A stretch of DNA of 64,000 bases, taken from an uncultured Clostridia bacterium. GTDB lineage: Bacteria > Bacillota > Clostridia > Oscillospirales > Oscillospiraceae. The notes beneath the pieces are model-generated. The model searched no databases. It had not been told where the DNA came from and saw only the letters and a list, made by a program, of their open reading frames with translations. The translations under genes were made by a program, and so were the position numbers. Positions 16,570-26,933 of this stretch are shown one piece after another. Each line of letters begins with the position of its first letter. Positions within the stretch are counted from its first letter, which is position 1. The stretch is taken from contig CAMZIO010000002.1 of NCBI GenBank assembly GCA_947307255.1, forward strand, positions 1-64,000, given 5' to 3'.

Positions 16570-17684
16570 TTTATTTTGACAGCGCAGCGACGACGTTTCA
16601 AAAGCCGGCGAGCGTGTACCGGGCAGTTGCCCGCGCCATGCAGACGATGAGCTCGCCGGGGCGCGGCGGGTATGCGCAGGCGCGCGCAGCGGAGGAGATG
16701 ATCTTCCGCTGCCGTGCCGCAGCCGCGGAGCTTTTCGGCGTCGAGTCAGAAGAACAGGTCGTATTCACCACCAGCGCAACACACGGGCTGAACATCGCCA
16801 TCAAAAGCCTGATCCACCCGGGCGACAGGGTTATCGTTTCCGGATACGAGCATAACGCGGTAACGCGCCCGCTCCACGCCCTTGGCGCAGAGATCATTGT
16901 TGCAGGCGGCTCGCCGTTTGATCCGGAGAGCATTCTCCGCTCCTTTGCGCGCGCGATCGCCGTCGGCGCGGACGCCGTGGTCTGCACTCATGCGTCCAAC
17001 GTGTTCGGGTATATTCTGCCGATTGAACAGATTGCGGCGCTGTGCCGCAGCGCCCGGATTCCGCTGATTGTGGACGCGGCGCAGTCGGCGGGGATTTTAC
17101 CGCTTGACCTGTGCGCACTGGGCGCCGCGTTTATTGCCATGCCGGGGCATAAGGGACTCTACGGGCCCCAGGGCACGGGGCTGCTGTTATGCGCACGCCG
17201 GACGCAGCCGCTGCTGGAGGGTGGAACAGGCAGTGAGTCCCTGATACAGGATATGCCAGAGTTTTTACCGGACCGTCTGGAGGCGGGGACGCTGAACGTT
17301 CCCGGCATTGCAGGCCTGGAGGCAGGACTCCGCTTTGTGAAAACAGTCGGCCCCCAGCGCCTTTTGCGCCACGAGCAGGCCCTGGTGCAGCAGGCGGCAC
17401 AGCAGCTTTCGCGTCTGCCGGGGATCACGTGTTATCACGCGCAGAACACCGCACTGCAGGCCGGGGTATTGTCCTTTACGGTACAGGGGCAAGATGCCGA
17501 GGTGGTCGCACAGACGTTGTCCGAGCGAGGGATCGCCGTGCGCGCCGGATTGCACTGCGCGCCGTTTGCGCATAAAACGGCGGGCACACTGGACACGGGG
17601 ACCGTGCGCGTCAGCTTTTCCGCCTTCAACCGCATGCAGGAGGTGGAAACGCTCGCACATGCGCTGCGCGACGCAGGGAGGTAG
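16566..17684 (+). CDS. Class-V aminotransferase / cysteine desulfurase family protein
   Basis: YFDSAATTFQKP, THASNVFGYILPI, DAAQSAG, PGHKGLYGPQG, RAGLHCAP. Confidence 0.92.
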   Translation: MIYFDSAATTFQKPASVYRAVARAMQTMSSPGRGGYAQARAAEEMIFRCRAAAAELFGVESEEQVVFTTSATHGLNIAIKSLIHPGDRVIVSGYEHNAVTRPLHALGAEIIVAGGSPFDPESILRSFARAIAVGADAVVCTHASNVFGYILPIEQIAALCRSARIPLIVDAAQSAGILPLDLCALGAAFIAMPGHKGLYGPQGTGLLLCARRTQPLLEGGTGSESLIQDMPEFLPDRLEAGTLNVPGIAGLEAGLRFVKTVGPQRLLRHEQALVQQAAQQLSRLPGITCYHAQNTALQAGVLSFTVQGQDAEVVAQTLSERGIAVRAGLHCAPFAHKTAGTLDTGTVRVSFSAFNRMQEVETLAHALRDAGR

Positions 17685-17785
17685 AATCATTTTTTTCAAT
17701 TTCATGGAAAATTCACAACCGCCCCGTTGCAATTTTTTTTCGCTTATATTAGAATAAGAATAACTATTGCTTAAGGGGAACTTCC

Positions 17786-18673
17786 ATGGATATTATCACT
17801 ACGTTTTTGGAAGGAATACTGCGATATCTGACGACGATCCGCCTCAAGGATTATCTGGATATCGCACTGATGGCCTACGCCATGTACTGGCTTTTAAAGC
17901 TGGTCGGCGGCTCGCACGTGGCGCGCCTGGGCAAGGGTGTGCTGGTGTTTCTGGCAGCGCTGTGGATTTCGGACGCGCTCAAGCTCAAGGGAATTTATTT
18001 CCTCCTGAGCCATATGGTCCAGATCGGGCTGGTCGCGCTGGTCGTACTGTTCCAGCCGGAGATCCGCCGCATTCTGGAGCAGCTTGGGTCGAGCAAGCTC
18101 AGCTCGTTCAATCCCTTTGCCAGGGTACAGGAATCCACGGCGATTGAAAATGCGATCGCGCAGACGGTGCTTGCGTGTACCGAAATGTCCAAGTCGCGCA
18201 CGGGCGTACTGATCGTCTTTGAACGGGAAAACAATCTGGACGATATTGCACGCACCGGCACCGTCGTGGATGCGCAGGTGAGCAACGAGCTGCTGAAGAA
18301 TATTTTCTTCGTTAAGGCCGCAATGCATGACGGCGCGGTTATTATTCGGGATGGGCGGCTGTTTGCCGGTGGATGTATGCTTCCGCTTTCGCATAACGTC
18401 AATCTCAGCCGCGATCTCGGTATGAGGCATCGTGCCGGTATCGGTATCAGTGAAAACTCCGACGCGGTGGTCGTCATCGTCTCGGAGGAGACGGGCAGCA
18501 TTTCTGTTGCAATCGGCGGGATGCTCAAGCGGCATCTGATGCCGGAGACGCTGGAAAAGCTGCTCATCCGGGAACTGATGCCGAACACGGGAGAGGAGCA
18601 GAACAATAAGCTTTCACTGCACCTGTCGACGCTCTTTAAGGCCAGAAAGGAGGGAGAGCATGAAGCTGAGTAA
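17786..18673 (+). CDS. cdaA: Diadenylate cyclase
   Basis: DisA_N motifs DGAVIIRDGRL and RHRAGIGISE; N-terminal TM helices. Confidence 0.93.
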   Translation: MDIITTFLEGILRYLTTIRLKDYLDIALMAYAMYWLLKLVGGSHVARLGKGVLVFLAALWISDALKLKGIYFLLSHMVQIGLVALVVLFQPEIRRILEQLGSSKLSSFNPFARVQESTAIENAIAQTVLACTEMSKSRTGVLIVFERENNLDDIARTGTVVDAQVSNELLKNIFFVKAAMHDGAVIIRDGRLFAGGCMLPLSHNVNLSRDLGMRHRAGIGISENSDAVVVIVSEETGSISVAIGGMLKRHLMPETLEKLLIRELMPNTGEEQNNKLSLHLSTLFKARKEGEHEAE

Positions 18674-19901
18674 CCATCGCAAGGCGTTTTATATCACAAT
18701 TTCCATTTTGCTCTCCTTCTTCATCTGGTTTTACATCGCCAATGACGAGGAGGTCGTGCTGTCTGTCGATGAGATCCCCGTGGAATTTTTAAACGAGGAG
18801 ACCGCGCTGGCTGACAAGGGCTTGATGCTTCTCAAGGGCGACGACGCCACGGTGGATCTGGAGCTGCGTATGCCGCGCAGCCTTACCTACCGCTTTGATA
18901 CCGACAGCGTGCGGATCGTTGCCGACCTGAGCACGGTGAACACCTCCGGGACGCAATCGCTCAGCTATACGATCGTCTATCCGTCCCGCGTATCATCAAG
19001 CGATATTTCCGTCAAATCTCCCGCAGTGCGTGCGATCCCGATCGAGATCGGCGAGCTGTTCCGCAAGGAGGTTGAGATTCGCTGCAAGCTGGTGGGCAAT
19101 GTGGCGGAAGGCTATATGGCCGGCAGCCCGCAGATCCTGCCGGAGCTGCTGGAGGTGCGCGGCCAGCAGGTGGATATCATGCAGGTTAGCTATGCACAGG
19201 TTACGCTCAACGTTGAAAACGCCAAATCCACGATCGTCGAGCTGCTGGATTTCGAGCTTTACGATTACAATGACCAGTTAATAGAAAACAGCCATATCCA
19301 CCCGGCAAGCGAGAATATCCAGGTTACCCTGCCGGTCATCTCCGTGAAGGAAGTGCCGCTTTCGGTTGAACTGGTAGAATCGCCCGGCGCCAGCGCATCC
19401 AGCTTCGATTTCAGCATCGAACCCACGAGTGTTACCCTCTCCGGAGATGCAGCGGTCCTCTCTGCCGTGGACCGGATCGTTTTGGATACCATCCACCTGG
19501 AAGAGATTACGACCTCCGTTTCCAAGACCTACGAGATTACGATCCCCGAAGGGCTGAATAACCTCAGCGGTATCACGAGCGCAACGATGAATCTAATCAA
19601 TCGGGCGATGTCCACGCAGACTTATGAGGTTACGCAGTTCGATTATGAGAACGACGCTTCCGGGCATAGCGTCGAGATCGTAACGACTTCTCTCATGCTG
19701 ACGCTGCGCGGCGCGCAGGAGGATCTTGCCGCACTGAATGCAGAGGATATCCGCATCATAGCGGATCTGACGGACGTGGAAGCTGCCAGCGGCACCTACA
19801 CCGTTCCGGCAAGAGTCGATACCCGCACCCACGTTGACGTCGGCGCGGTCGGCAGTTATGAGGTAACCGTGCGGCTCGACAGCCACGAAAGCGGGCACTG
19901 A
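18660..19901 (+). CDS. cdaR: YbbR-domain protein, CdaA regulator
   Basis: Single N-terminal TM plus repeated YbbR domains; adjacent to cdaA. Confidence 0.88.
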   Translation: MKLSNHRKAFYITISILLSFFIWFYIANDEEVVLSVDEIPVEFLNEETALADKGLMLLKGDDATVDLELRMPRSLTYRFDTDSVRIVADLSTVNTSGTQSLSYTIVYPSRVSSSDISVKSPAVRAIPIEIGELFRKEVEIRCKLVGNVAEGYMAGSPQILPELLEVRGQQVDIMQVSYAQVTLNVENAKSTIVELLDFELYDYNDQLIENSHIHPASENIQVTLPVISVKEVPLSVELVESPGASASSFDFSIEPTSVTLSGDAAVLSAVDRIVLDTIHLEEITTSVSKTYEITIPEGLNNLSGITSATMNLINRAMSTQTYEVTQFDYENDASGHSVEIVTTSLMLTLRGAQEDLAALNAEDIRIIADLTDVEAASGTYTVPARVDTRTHVDVGAVGSYEVTVRLDSHESGH

Positions 19902-19921
19902 TCGGGAAAAGAGGAAGTCAA

Positions 19922-20329
19922 TTGAAACAGATTGCAACGATTGAAAAGCTTTTAGACGGCGGCAAGGCGCAGATTTCAGTGGCGCGGCAATCCGCCTGTG
20001 CGCACGACTGCCGCGACTGTGCCGGCTGCGGTACGACGGCTGCGCCCGTGCGCGCCGTGGCGGACAACCCCGTTGGCGCGGCCGTGGGACAAAAGGTCGT
20101 GGTGGAAAGCAGCAGCAAAAAGCTCTTGTGCATTATGCTGGTGGTGTATATGCTGCCGATCGCGCTGTTTTTCCTGGGATATTTCTGTTCGGCGGGAATG
20201 GTGTCGGAAGGGCTTCGCTATGGGTTCGGCGCGCTTGCATTTTGCATCGGCGTGCTCTGCAGCGTGCTTTACGACCGGAGTACCCGAAAAAGAGGGAGCC
20301 TTTCCTTCACCGTCGTGCGGATACTATAA
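19922..20329 (+). CDS. SoxR-reducing system RseC family protein (TTG start)
   Basis: CAHDCRDCAGC cluster and two TM helices. Confidence 0.85.
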   Translation: MKQIATIEKLLDGGKAQISVARQSACAHDCRDCAGCGTTAAPVRAVADNPVGAAVGQKVVVESSSKKLLCIMLVVYMLPIALFFLGYFCSAGMVSEGLRYGFGALAFCIGVLCSVLYDRSTRKRGSLSFTVVRIL

Positions 20330-20341
20330 CGGGTAACGATC

Positions 20342-21250
20342 GTGTTTGGATATATCAGACCCGCCGCGCATCGTCTGCCCGCGCAGGAAACCGAACGTTT
20401 TCGCACGGCTTATTGCGGCCTTTGCCACACGCTCGGCAAACGATACGGCTTTGCGGCGCGGTTCCTGCTGAATTATGATTTCGTGTTTTTGGTAATACTG
20501 CTTTCAGACGGGACGGAGGCGGCGTGCGTTTCGTGCCGCTGTGCAGCGCATCCGCTCAAGCGGCGATGCGCCATGGCCGGCCAGCGCGCGCTGGAGCTGG
20601 CTGCAGACCACAGCGTGGTGCTTTCCTGGTGGCAGCTTCAGGATCAGATTGCCGACCACGGCTTTTGGGCGGGACTGCCTTACCGCCTCGCTGCACTGCT
20701 GCTGCGCCGCGCCTATCAAAAGGCCGGGGCGCGCGTGCCGCAGTTTGACCGGTCGGTGTGCCGGCGCCTGAGCGAGCTTTCCCACCTGGAGGCGGAGCGC
20801 TGCGCGTCGATTGACCGTGCGGCGGAGCCGTTTGCATCGCTGCTTGCGGAAATCGCGCAGCACGTTGACGAGCCGGACCGCCGCAGGATCCTGCAGCACA
20901 TTCTCTACCACCTCGGCCGCTGGATCTATCTGATTGACGCAGCGGACGATTTTGCCGGGGATGTGAAAAGCGGCTGCTACAATCCGCTGCGATACCGCTA
21001 CGCAGTGGCGGGGGACGAGCTGCCGCAGGAGGTAAAGCAGGTCCTTGCGCAAACACTGGACGAATCCATCCGCCAGATGTCCGGCGCCTATGCGCTTTGT
21101 GATTACGGCGTATGGACGCCGATCCTCGACAGCATTTTTTATGACAGCTTTTACGGAATCGGGCAGGCTGTGCTCAGCGGAAGCTATCATAAGCCAACCC
21201 GGCGGGAGCTGTTTCGTATCAAACAGAGAGACGAAGAGGAACCACTATGA
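20342..21250 (+). CDS. DUF5685-like protein (GTG start)
   Basis: MFGYIRPAAHRLPAQETERFRTAYCGLCHTLGKRYG. Confidence 0.75.
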   Translation: MFGYIRPAAHRLPAQETERFRTAYCGLCHTLGKRYGFAARFLLNYDFVFLVILLSDGTEAACVSCRCAAHPLKRRCAMAGQRALELAADHSVVLSWWQLQDQIADHGFWAGLPYRLAALLLRRAYQKAGARVPQFDRSVCRRLSELSHLEAERCASIDRAAEPFASLLAEIAQHVDEPDRRRILQHILYHLGRWIYLIDAADDFAGDVKSGCYNPLRYRYAVAGDELPQEVKQVLAQTLDESIRQMSGAYALCDYGVWTPILDSIFYDSFYGIGQAVLSGSYHKPTRRELFRIKQRDEEEPL

Positions 21251-21861
21251 ACGATCCCTATCAGGTTTTAAATATTTCCCCGGATGCGACGGATGAAGAG
21301 GTGAAGCACGCCTATCGGGAAATGGCGCGCAAATATCACCCGGACAACTATCACAATAACCCGTTGGCCGATCTGGCACAGGAGCGGATGAAGGAAATCA
21401 ACGAGGCGTATGAAACGATTCAACGCCGGCGCAGGATATCCTCCGGCGCGGGTGCGCAGCGTCAGACGGACGGCTATTCCTATCAAACGTCCAGCCGGGA
21501 TCCGGCGATGCAGCAGGTGCGCCTGGCGATCAGCCGGGGCGATATTTCCCTGGCGGAGCGGCTGCTCAATTCCACCGCCGTGCACCATGCGGAATGGAAC
21601 TTCCTGATGGGAATCGTCTGCTCCCGCCGCGGCTGGATGGACGAGGCGCGCCGCTATCTGGAGACGGCGGTTCAAATGGAGCCGGGCAACGCCGAGTATC
21701 ACAGCGCGTTGGCCGCCTTGAACAACGAAGGGTACCGACCCGCGGGATTTCGCGGGGTTTCCACGGCAAATTACGACAGCAGCGTTTGTATGCGCTTTTG
21801 TACGGCGTGGCTGTGCTGCAACCTGCTCGGCGGGGGCGGATGCTTCTTCCTGCCGTGCTGA
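21247..21861 (+). CDS. DnaJ-domain protein with TPR-like segment
   Basis: NDPYQVLNISPDATDEEVKHAYREMARKYHPDN (J domain, HPD). Confidence 0.92.
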   Translation: MNDPYQVLNISPDATDEEVKHAYREMARKYHPDNYHNNPLADLAQERMKEINEAYETIQRRRRISSGAGAQRQTDGYSYQTSSRDPAMQQVRLAISRGDISLAERLLNSTAVHHAEWNFLMGIVCSRRGWMDEARRYLETAVQMEPGNAEYHSALAALNNEGYRPAGFRGVSTANYDSSVCMRFCTAWLCCNLLGGGGCFFLPC

Positions 21862-21885
21862 TAAAGACTTGGAGGGAAACGTATT

Positions 21886-22782
21886 ATGGTAAAAAGCATG
21901 ACCGGCTACGGCCGCGCGAAGGAGCTGCGCTCCGGCCGGAATATCACCGTCGAGGTGCGCAGCGTGAACAATCGGTATCTTGACTGCACGGTCAAGCTGC
22001 CGCGCGCTTTTATCTTTGCGGAGGACGCGATCAAGTCCCGCGTGCAGAAGGCGGTTTCCCGCGGAAAGGTGGACGTGTTCGTTACCATCGAAGCAATCGC
22101 CGCCGATGAGACGGTCGTCGCCGTTAACGAGCCGCTGGCCAACGCCTATATCGACGCCGTCAGAAGAGTTTCCGAGCTGGCTATGGACAAGCTGGTTGGG
22201 ATTTCCCAAAGCGTCTATTCCGCTGTGGATATTGCGCACTTTCCGGACGTTTTGACCGTTACCAAGGCGGAAGAGAACCTGGAGAGCGTTGCGGCCGATA
22301 TTTGCGCGGTGCTCGATCAGGCGCTTGCGGCCTATACCGCGATGCGCGCCACGGAGGGCGAACGGCTTGCGGAGGATATTGCCGGCAGACTTACGACCAT
22401 CGAGACGCTTACCGGCCTGGTCGAGCAGCGCTCGCCGCAAACCGTAAAGGAATACCGCGACCGCCTGACCGCCAAGATGCAGGAGGTCCTGCAAAGCACC
22501 ACGATCGACGAATCCCGTATTCTTATGGAAGCCGCCATTTATGCGGACAAGATTGCGGTGGATGAGGAAACCGTCCGCCTGCGCAGCCACGTTGCGCAGC
22601 TGCGGGATATGCTTCGTTCCGATGAACCGATGGGGCGCAAGATGGACTTCATGATTCAGGAGGTCAACCGCGAGAGCAATACGATCGGCTCAAAATGCAA
22701 CGATATTGAGATCACACAGGACGTTGTCGCGCTCAAGGCGGAGGTTGAGAAAATCCGCGAGCAGGTGCAGAACATCGAGTGA
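21886..22782 (+). CDS. YicC/YloC family endoribonuclease
   Basis: MVKSMTGYGRAKE and C-terminal FMIQEVNRESNTIGSKCND. Confidence 0.95.
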   Translation: MVKSMTGYGRAKELRSGRNITVEVRSVNNRYLDCTVKLPRAFIFAEDAIKSRVQKAVSRGKVDVFVTIEAIAADETVVAVNEPLANAYIDAVRRVSELAMDKLVGISQSVYSAVDIAHFPDVLTVTKAEENLESVAADICAVLDQALAAYTAMRATEGERLAEDIAGRLTTIETLTGLVEQRSPQTVKEYRDRLTAKMQEVLQSTTIDESRILMEAAIYADKIAVDEETVRLRSHVAQLRDMLRSDEPMGRKMDFMIQEVNRESNTIGSKCNDIEITQDVVALKAEVEKIREQVQNIE

Positions 22783-22791
22783 GGGGACGCT

Positions 22792-23058
22792 ATGAAACTG
22801 ATCAACATTGGCTTCGGCAACATGATTGCAGCGGAGCGTATGCTGTCCGTTGTCAGTCCCGATTCCGCCCCGATCAAGCGATTGATCCAGGAGTCGCGTG
22901 AGCGCGGGATGCTGGTCGACGCGACCTACGGGCGCAAAACGGCGTCGGTTTTCATCATGGACAGCGACCATGTGATCCTTTCTGCGATCCCCGCCGACAA
23001 GATCCTCAAGGGCGTGAGCGGCGTGGAAGTACTGGGAGATTTTAAGGAGGAAGCATAA
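22792..23058 (+). CDS. remA: Extracellular matrix regulator RemA / DUF370
   Basis: [34 protein letters not shown]. Confidence 0.93.
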   Translation: MKLINIGFGNMIAAERMLSVVSPDSAPIKRLIQESRERGMLVDATYGRKTASVFIMDSDHVILSAIPADKILKGVSGVEVLGDFKEEA

Positions 23059-23062
23059 GACG

Positions 23063-23656
23063 ATGACAAAGGGAAAGACTTTTATCATCTCCGGCCCTTC
23101 GGGCGTGGGCAAGAGTACGGTGCTCAAAGCGCTGTTCCAGGGACGCGACGATCTCTATTTTTCCATTTCTGCCACCACGCGCGAGCCGCGTGAGGGGGAA
23201 GTGGACGGCGTACATTATCATTTCATGGACGTTGCGGGTTTTCAGTCCATGATCAATGAAGACGCATTTTTGGAATATGCCGAGTACGTCGGCAATTTTT
23301 ACGGTACGCCGAAACGCTTTGTGGACGAGGCGATGGAGCAGGGAAAGGACGTGATCCTCGATATCGAGGTTCAAGGCGCGCTGCAGGTGTATACGAAACG
23401 TCCGGATACGGTGCGTATTTTCATTGCCCCGCCGTCCTGGGACGAGCTGGAGCGCCGGTTGATCGGACGCGGAACGGACAGCCCGGAGAAAATCAACAAG
23501 CGCCTCGTGCGCGCCAAGGTGGAATTCCAGACCGCCAATACATACGATTATTTTGTAATCAACGACACAGTCGAACAGGCCGTGCGTGAAATTAACGCGA
23601 TCATGCTGGCAGAGCATTGCAAGCCGGCGGAACGCATGAAGATTCTATCCGAATAA
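23063..23656 (+). CDS. gmk: Guanylate kinase
   Basis: IISGPSGVGKSTVLK, SATTREPREGEVDGVHYHF. Confidence 0.97.
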   Translation: MTKGKTFIISGPSGVGKSTVLKALFQGRDDLYFSISATTREPREGEVDGVHYHFMDVAGFQSMINEDAFLEYAEYVGNFYGTPKRFVDEAMEQGKDVILDIEVQGALQVYTKRPDTVRIFIAPPSWDELERRLIGRGTDSPEKINKRLVRAKVEFQTANTYDYFVINDTVEQAVREINAIMLAEHCKPAERMKILSE

Positions 23657-23694
23657 AATACTTGCCATGATCTGGCAGAAGGGAATGACAGACT

Positions 23695-23907
23695 ATGATG
23701 CTTTATCCTGCAATGTCGAAACTCAACGAGAGCGTGCCCAACCGTTATCTGCTTGTCAACGTGGTGGCGCGCCGCGCGCGTCAGATCGCCGAAGCTGCAG
23801 ACGTGTCGGGTACGCCGCTGACGGAAAAGCCCGTTACCACGGCCATCAACGAGGTTGCCAACGGTGAAATTACCAGCGGCGGCGTGGACACTTCGATCGA
23901 GCACTGA
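23695..23907 (+). CDS. rpoZ: DNA-directed RNA polymerase omega subunit
   Basis: NRYLLVNVVARRARQIAE; downstream of gmk. Confidence 0.92.
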   Translation: MMLYPAMSKLNESVPNRYLLVNVVARRARQIAEAADVSGTPLTEKPVTTAINEVANGEITSGGVDTSIEH

Positions 23908-23940
23908 TCCGGTCTCTGTGCGGAAGGGAGGGACTGCACC

Positions 23941-26391
23941 GTGAATCAGACAATCGCCCGCCTTGCAGTCTCCGGAATTCCGTATGCCGCGGACAAGCTA
24001 TACAGCTATCGCGTTCCTGCGGAGCTGGCAGATGCCATACAGCCGGGGATACGCGTGCAGGTGCCCTTTGGCCGCGGCAACCGGCGCACGGAAGGATTCG
24101 TGCTCGAATGCGAGCAGGGAGACGGGTTGCCGCTCAAGACGATTCAGTCCGCGCTGGACGCCCGTCCGCTGCTGGACGGCGAAGCCATGCGGCTGGTCAA
24201 ATGGATGAAAGCGCGCTATTTCTGTACCTATTACGATGCGATCAAGACGATTTTGCCCGCCGGTCTCTGGCTTCGCTATCGGGAGACCTACCGCGCCGGC
24301 GACGCGGCCGCCGAGCAGCCGCTGCAGTTGACGCAAGCGGAGCAGTCCGCACTTGACGCGGTCGTTTCGCTCGGTGAAGCAGATCGCGGTCAGATCGAGG
24401 CGGCCCTGGGCGCGGATGCCGAGGCAGTACTCAGATCATTGGAGAAAAAAGGACTGATCTGCAAGAAGACCCATATAAAGCAAGCGGTGGGAGATAAATC
24501 CGTGCGCATGGTTTCACTTGCCGTCAGCGCCGAGGATGCGATGGCGGATGCGGAGCGTAAACGGCGCTCCGCACCGGTCCGCGCCGCGGCGATTGAGCTT
24601 CTGTGCACGGAGGGGACGATTGCCTCCGGGGAGCTGTGCTACTATACAGGCGCGACGAACGCAACGCTGAAAAAGCTGGAAAGCGACGGCATCGTTGCCT
24701 TTTCCGAGCAGGAGGTCCTCCGGGTCAACCGCCATACTGTTGTGGAACAGGCGGATCCCATCGTACTCAATGACGAGCAGGAGACGGCCTATACCGGTCT
24801 TGCCGCGTTGATGGACAGCGGCGGGGCGAAGGCTGCGCTGCTGCATGGGGTTACCGCCAGCGGGAAGACGCTTGTGTATATCCGGCTGGTGCAGGAGGCG
24901 CTGCGGCGGGGAAAAACGGCGCTGGTGCTGGTGCCGGAGATTGCTCTGACGCCGCAGATGATGGCAAAATTCACCGCCTATTTTGGCGACGAGGCCGCCA
25001 TGCTCCACAGCGCGCTGCGTCTCACGGAGCGCTACGACCAGTGGAAGCGTATCCGTCGCGGCGAGGTGCGCGTGGTACTGGGAACGCGCTCAGCGGTCTT
25101 TGCGCCATTGAAGAATCTGGGGCTTATCGTCATCGACGAGGAGCAGGAGGCAACCTATCACTCGGAAAATCCGCCGCGCTATCAAGCAAGCGACGTTGCC
25201 CAGTTCCGCTGCGCGCAAAACGACGCGCTTCTGCTTTTTGGATCCGCAACCCCATCCGTTGAAACTGCATATTATGCTAAAAACGGGCGCTATAAAGTAT
25301 TTTCACTTCACAGTAGATACAATCAGCAAAGCCTGCCCAGCGTGCTGATTGCCGATATGCGCCAGGAGCTGCGGCGGGGAAATGACGGCGCGCTGAGCGA
25401 GATTTTGCGCCGTGAACTGGCGAATAACCTCTCCCGCGGAGAGCAGAGTATTCTGTTTCTCAACCGCCGCGGCAACGCCCGGATGCTGCTTTGCGGCGAG
25501 TGCGGCCACGTGCCCGAATGCCCGCGATGCAGTGCGCCGCTGACGTACCATTCGGCAAATCGTCGGCTGATGTGCCACTACTGCGGCTATTCTCAGGGCG
25601 CTTACGAGCGCTGTCCGGAGTGCGGGGGGCAGATGAAGCGGTTGGGCCTCGGTACGCAGAAGGTGGAGGAGGAGCTTGCCGCGCTGTTTCCGGACGCAAG
25701 AGTGCTGCGCATGGACGCGGACACGGTCAGCGCCATGCACAGCCATGAAAAGCTGCTGTCGGAGTTTGTCAGGGAAAACGTCCCGATCCTGCTCGGCACG
25801 CAGATGGTTGCGAAGGGGTTGGATTTCGAAAACGTAACGCTTGTCGGCGTACTGGCTGCAGATCTTTCCCTGTATGTCAACAACTATCACGCGTCGGAGC
25901 GTACCTTTAACCTGCTGGCGCAGGTGATTGGGCGCGCCGGACGCGGCGGAAGGCAGGGCAGGGCCGTCGTGCAGACCTATACGCCCGAAAACGACGTGAT
26001 CCGCGCTGCTGCGGCGCAGGATTACGAGGCGTTTTATCAAAGCGAGATCCGTATGCGAAAGCTACGCCGCTATCCGCCTTTTGCTGATCTGTTCACCTTT
26101 ACGGTGAGCGGTACGGACGAAGTGCAGGTGCTTCGCGCCGCTGCCGCGTTGCGCGACGGACTGCGCGAGGCGGTGCGGCAGCCGAAACTGAGCGATCTGG
26201 AGCCGGAGGTGCTCGGCCCCGCCGGTGCGCCGGTGGTCAAGGTCAACAACCGCTATCGCTATCGGGTCTATCTCGTGGGAAAAAACTGCAGCGCGCTGCG
26301 CCGTCTGGTTTCTGAATTTCTCCATGCCTTTTATCGGCATCGGGAAAACCGTGGACTGGACGTATTTGCCGACTGCAATGCGCTGCAATAA
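23941..26391 (+). CDS. priA: Primosomal protein N' (helicase)
   Basis: HGVTASGKT, DEEQE, Cys-rich zinc region CGECGHVPECPRC...CHYC, QVIGRAGRGG. Confidence 0.97.
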   Translation: MNQTIARLAVSGIPYAADKLYSYRVPAELADAIQPGIRVQVPFGRGNRRTEGFVLECEQGDGLPLKTIQSALDARPLLDGEAMRLVKWMKARYFCTYYDAIKTILPAGLWLRYRETYRAGDAAAEQPLQLTQAEQSALDAVVSLGEADRGQIEAALGADAEAVLRSLEKKGLICKKTHIKQAVGDKSVRMVSLAVSAEDAMADAERKRRSAPVRAAAIELLCTEGTIASGELCYYTGATNATLKKLESDGIVAFSEQEVLRVNRHTVVEQADPIVLNDEQETAYTGLAALMDSGGAKAALLHGVTASGKTLVYIRLVQEALRRGKTALVLVPEIALTPQMMAKFTAYFGDEAAMLHSALRLTERYDQWKRIRRGEVRVVLGTRSAVFAPLKNLGLIVIDEEQEATYHSENPPRYQASDVAQFRCAQNDALLLFGSATPSVETAYYAKNGRYKVFSLHSRYNQQSLPSVLIADMRQELRRGNDGALSEILRRELANNLSRGEQSILFLNRRGNARMLLCGECGHVPECPRCSAPLTYHSANRRLMCHYCGYSQGAYERCPECGGQMKRLGLGTQKVEEELAALFPDARVLRMDADTVSAMHSHEKLLSEFVRENVPILLGTQMVAKGLDFENVTLVGVLAADLSLYVNNYHASERTFNLLAQVIGRAGRGGRQGRAVVQTYTPENDVIRAAAAQDYEAFYQSEIRMRKLRRYPPFADLFTFTVSGTDEVQVLRAAAALRDGLREAVRQPKLSDLEPEVLGPAGAPVVKVNNRYRYRVYLVGKNCSALRRLVSEFLHAFYRHRENRGLDVFADCNALQ

Positions 26392-26429
26392 GGATATGCG
26401 CCGCTGGATGCGGCAGAATGGAGAAAAAT

Positions 26430-26933
26430 ATGGCAATTCGTAAAATCGTAGAGCGGGGCGACCCTATTCTGGCAAAGGTTTGCCGCCCGGTTACGGACTT
26501 TAACGCGCGGCTGCACACGCTGCTGGACGATATGGCGGAAACGCTGGAGGAGTCCGGCGGCGTCGGTCTTGCTGCGCCGCAGGTGGGGATTCTCCGCCGT
26601 CTGTGCATCGTAGAGGACAGCGAGGGCGAGCTCATCGAGCTGATCAATCCGGAGATCGTGGCATACGAGGGCGAGCAGACGGGGCTGGAGGGCTGCCTGA
26701 GCATTCCGGGACGCTACGGCATCGTTACGCGCCCGTATAAGGTGCGCGTGCGCGCGCAGGATCGCTACGGCATAACCTTCGAGGTTGAGGATGAGGATCT
26801 GACGGCGCGCTGCTTCTGCCACGAGATCGAGCATCTGGACGGCCACCTTTTCACCGAGCACTGCGACCACCTGCTTAGCGATAAGGAGATGGAGGAATAC
26901 CTGCGCGAGCAGGAAGAGGAGAACAGGGAATGA
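26430..26933 (+). CDS. def: Peptide deformylase
   Basis: GVGLAAPQVG, EGCLSIPG, HEIEHLDGHLF. Confidence 0.96.
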   Translation: MAIRKIVERGDPILAKVCRPVTDFNARLHTLLDDMAETLEESGGVGLAAPQVGILRRLCIVEDSEGELIELINPEIVAYEGEQTGLEGCLSIPGRYGIVTRPYKVRVRAQDRYGITFEVEDEDLTARCFCHEIEHLDGHLFTEHCDHLLSDKEMEEYLREQEEENRE

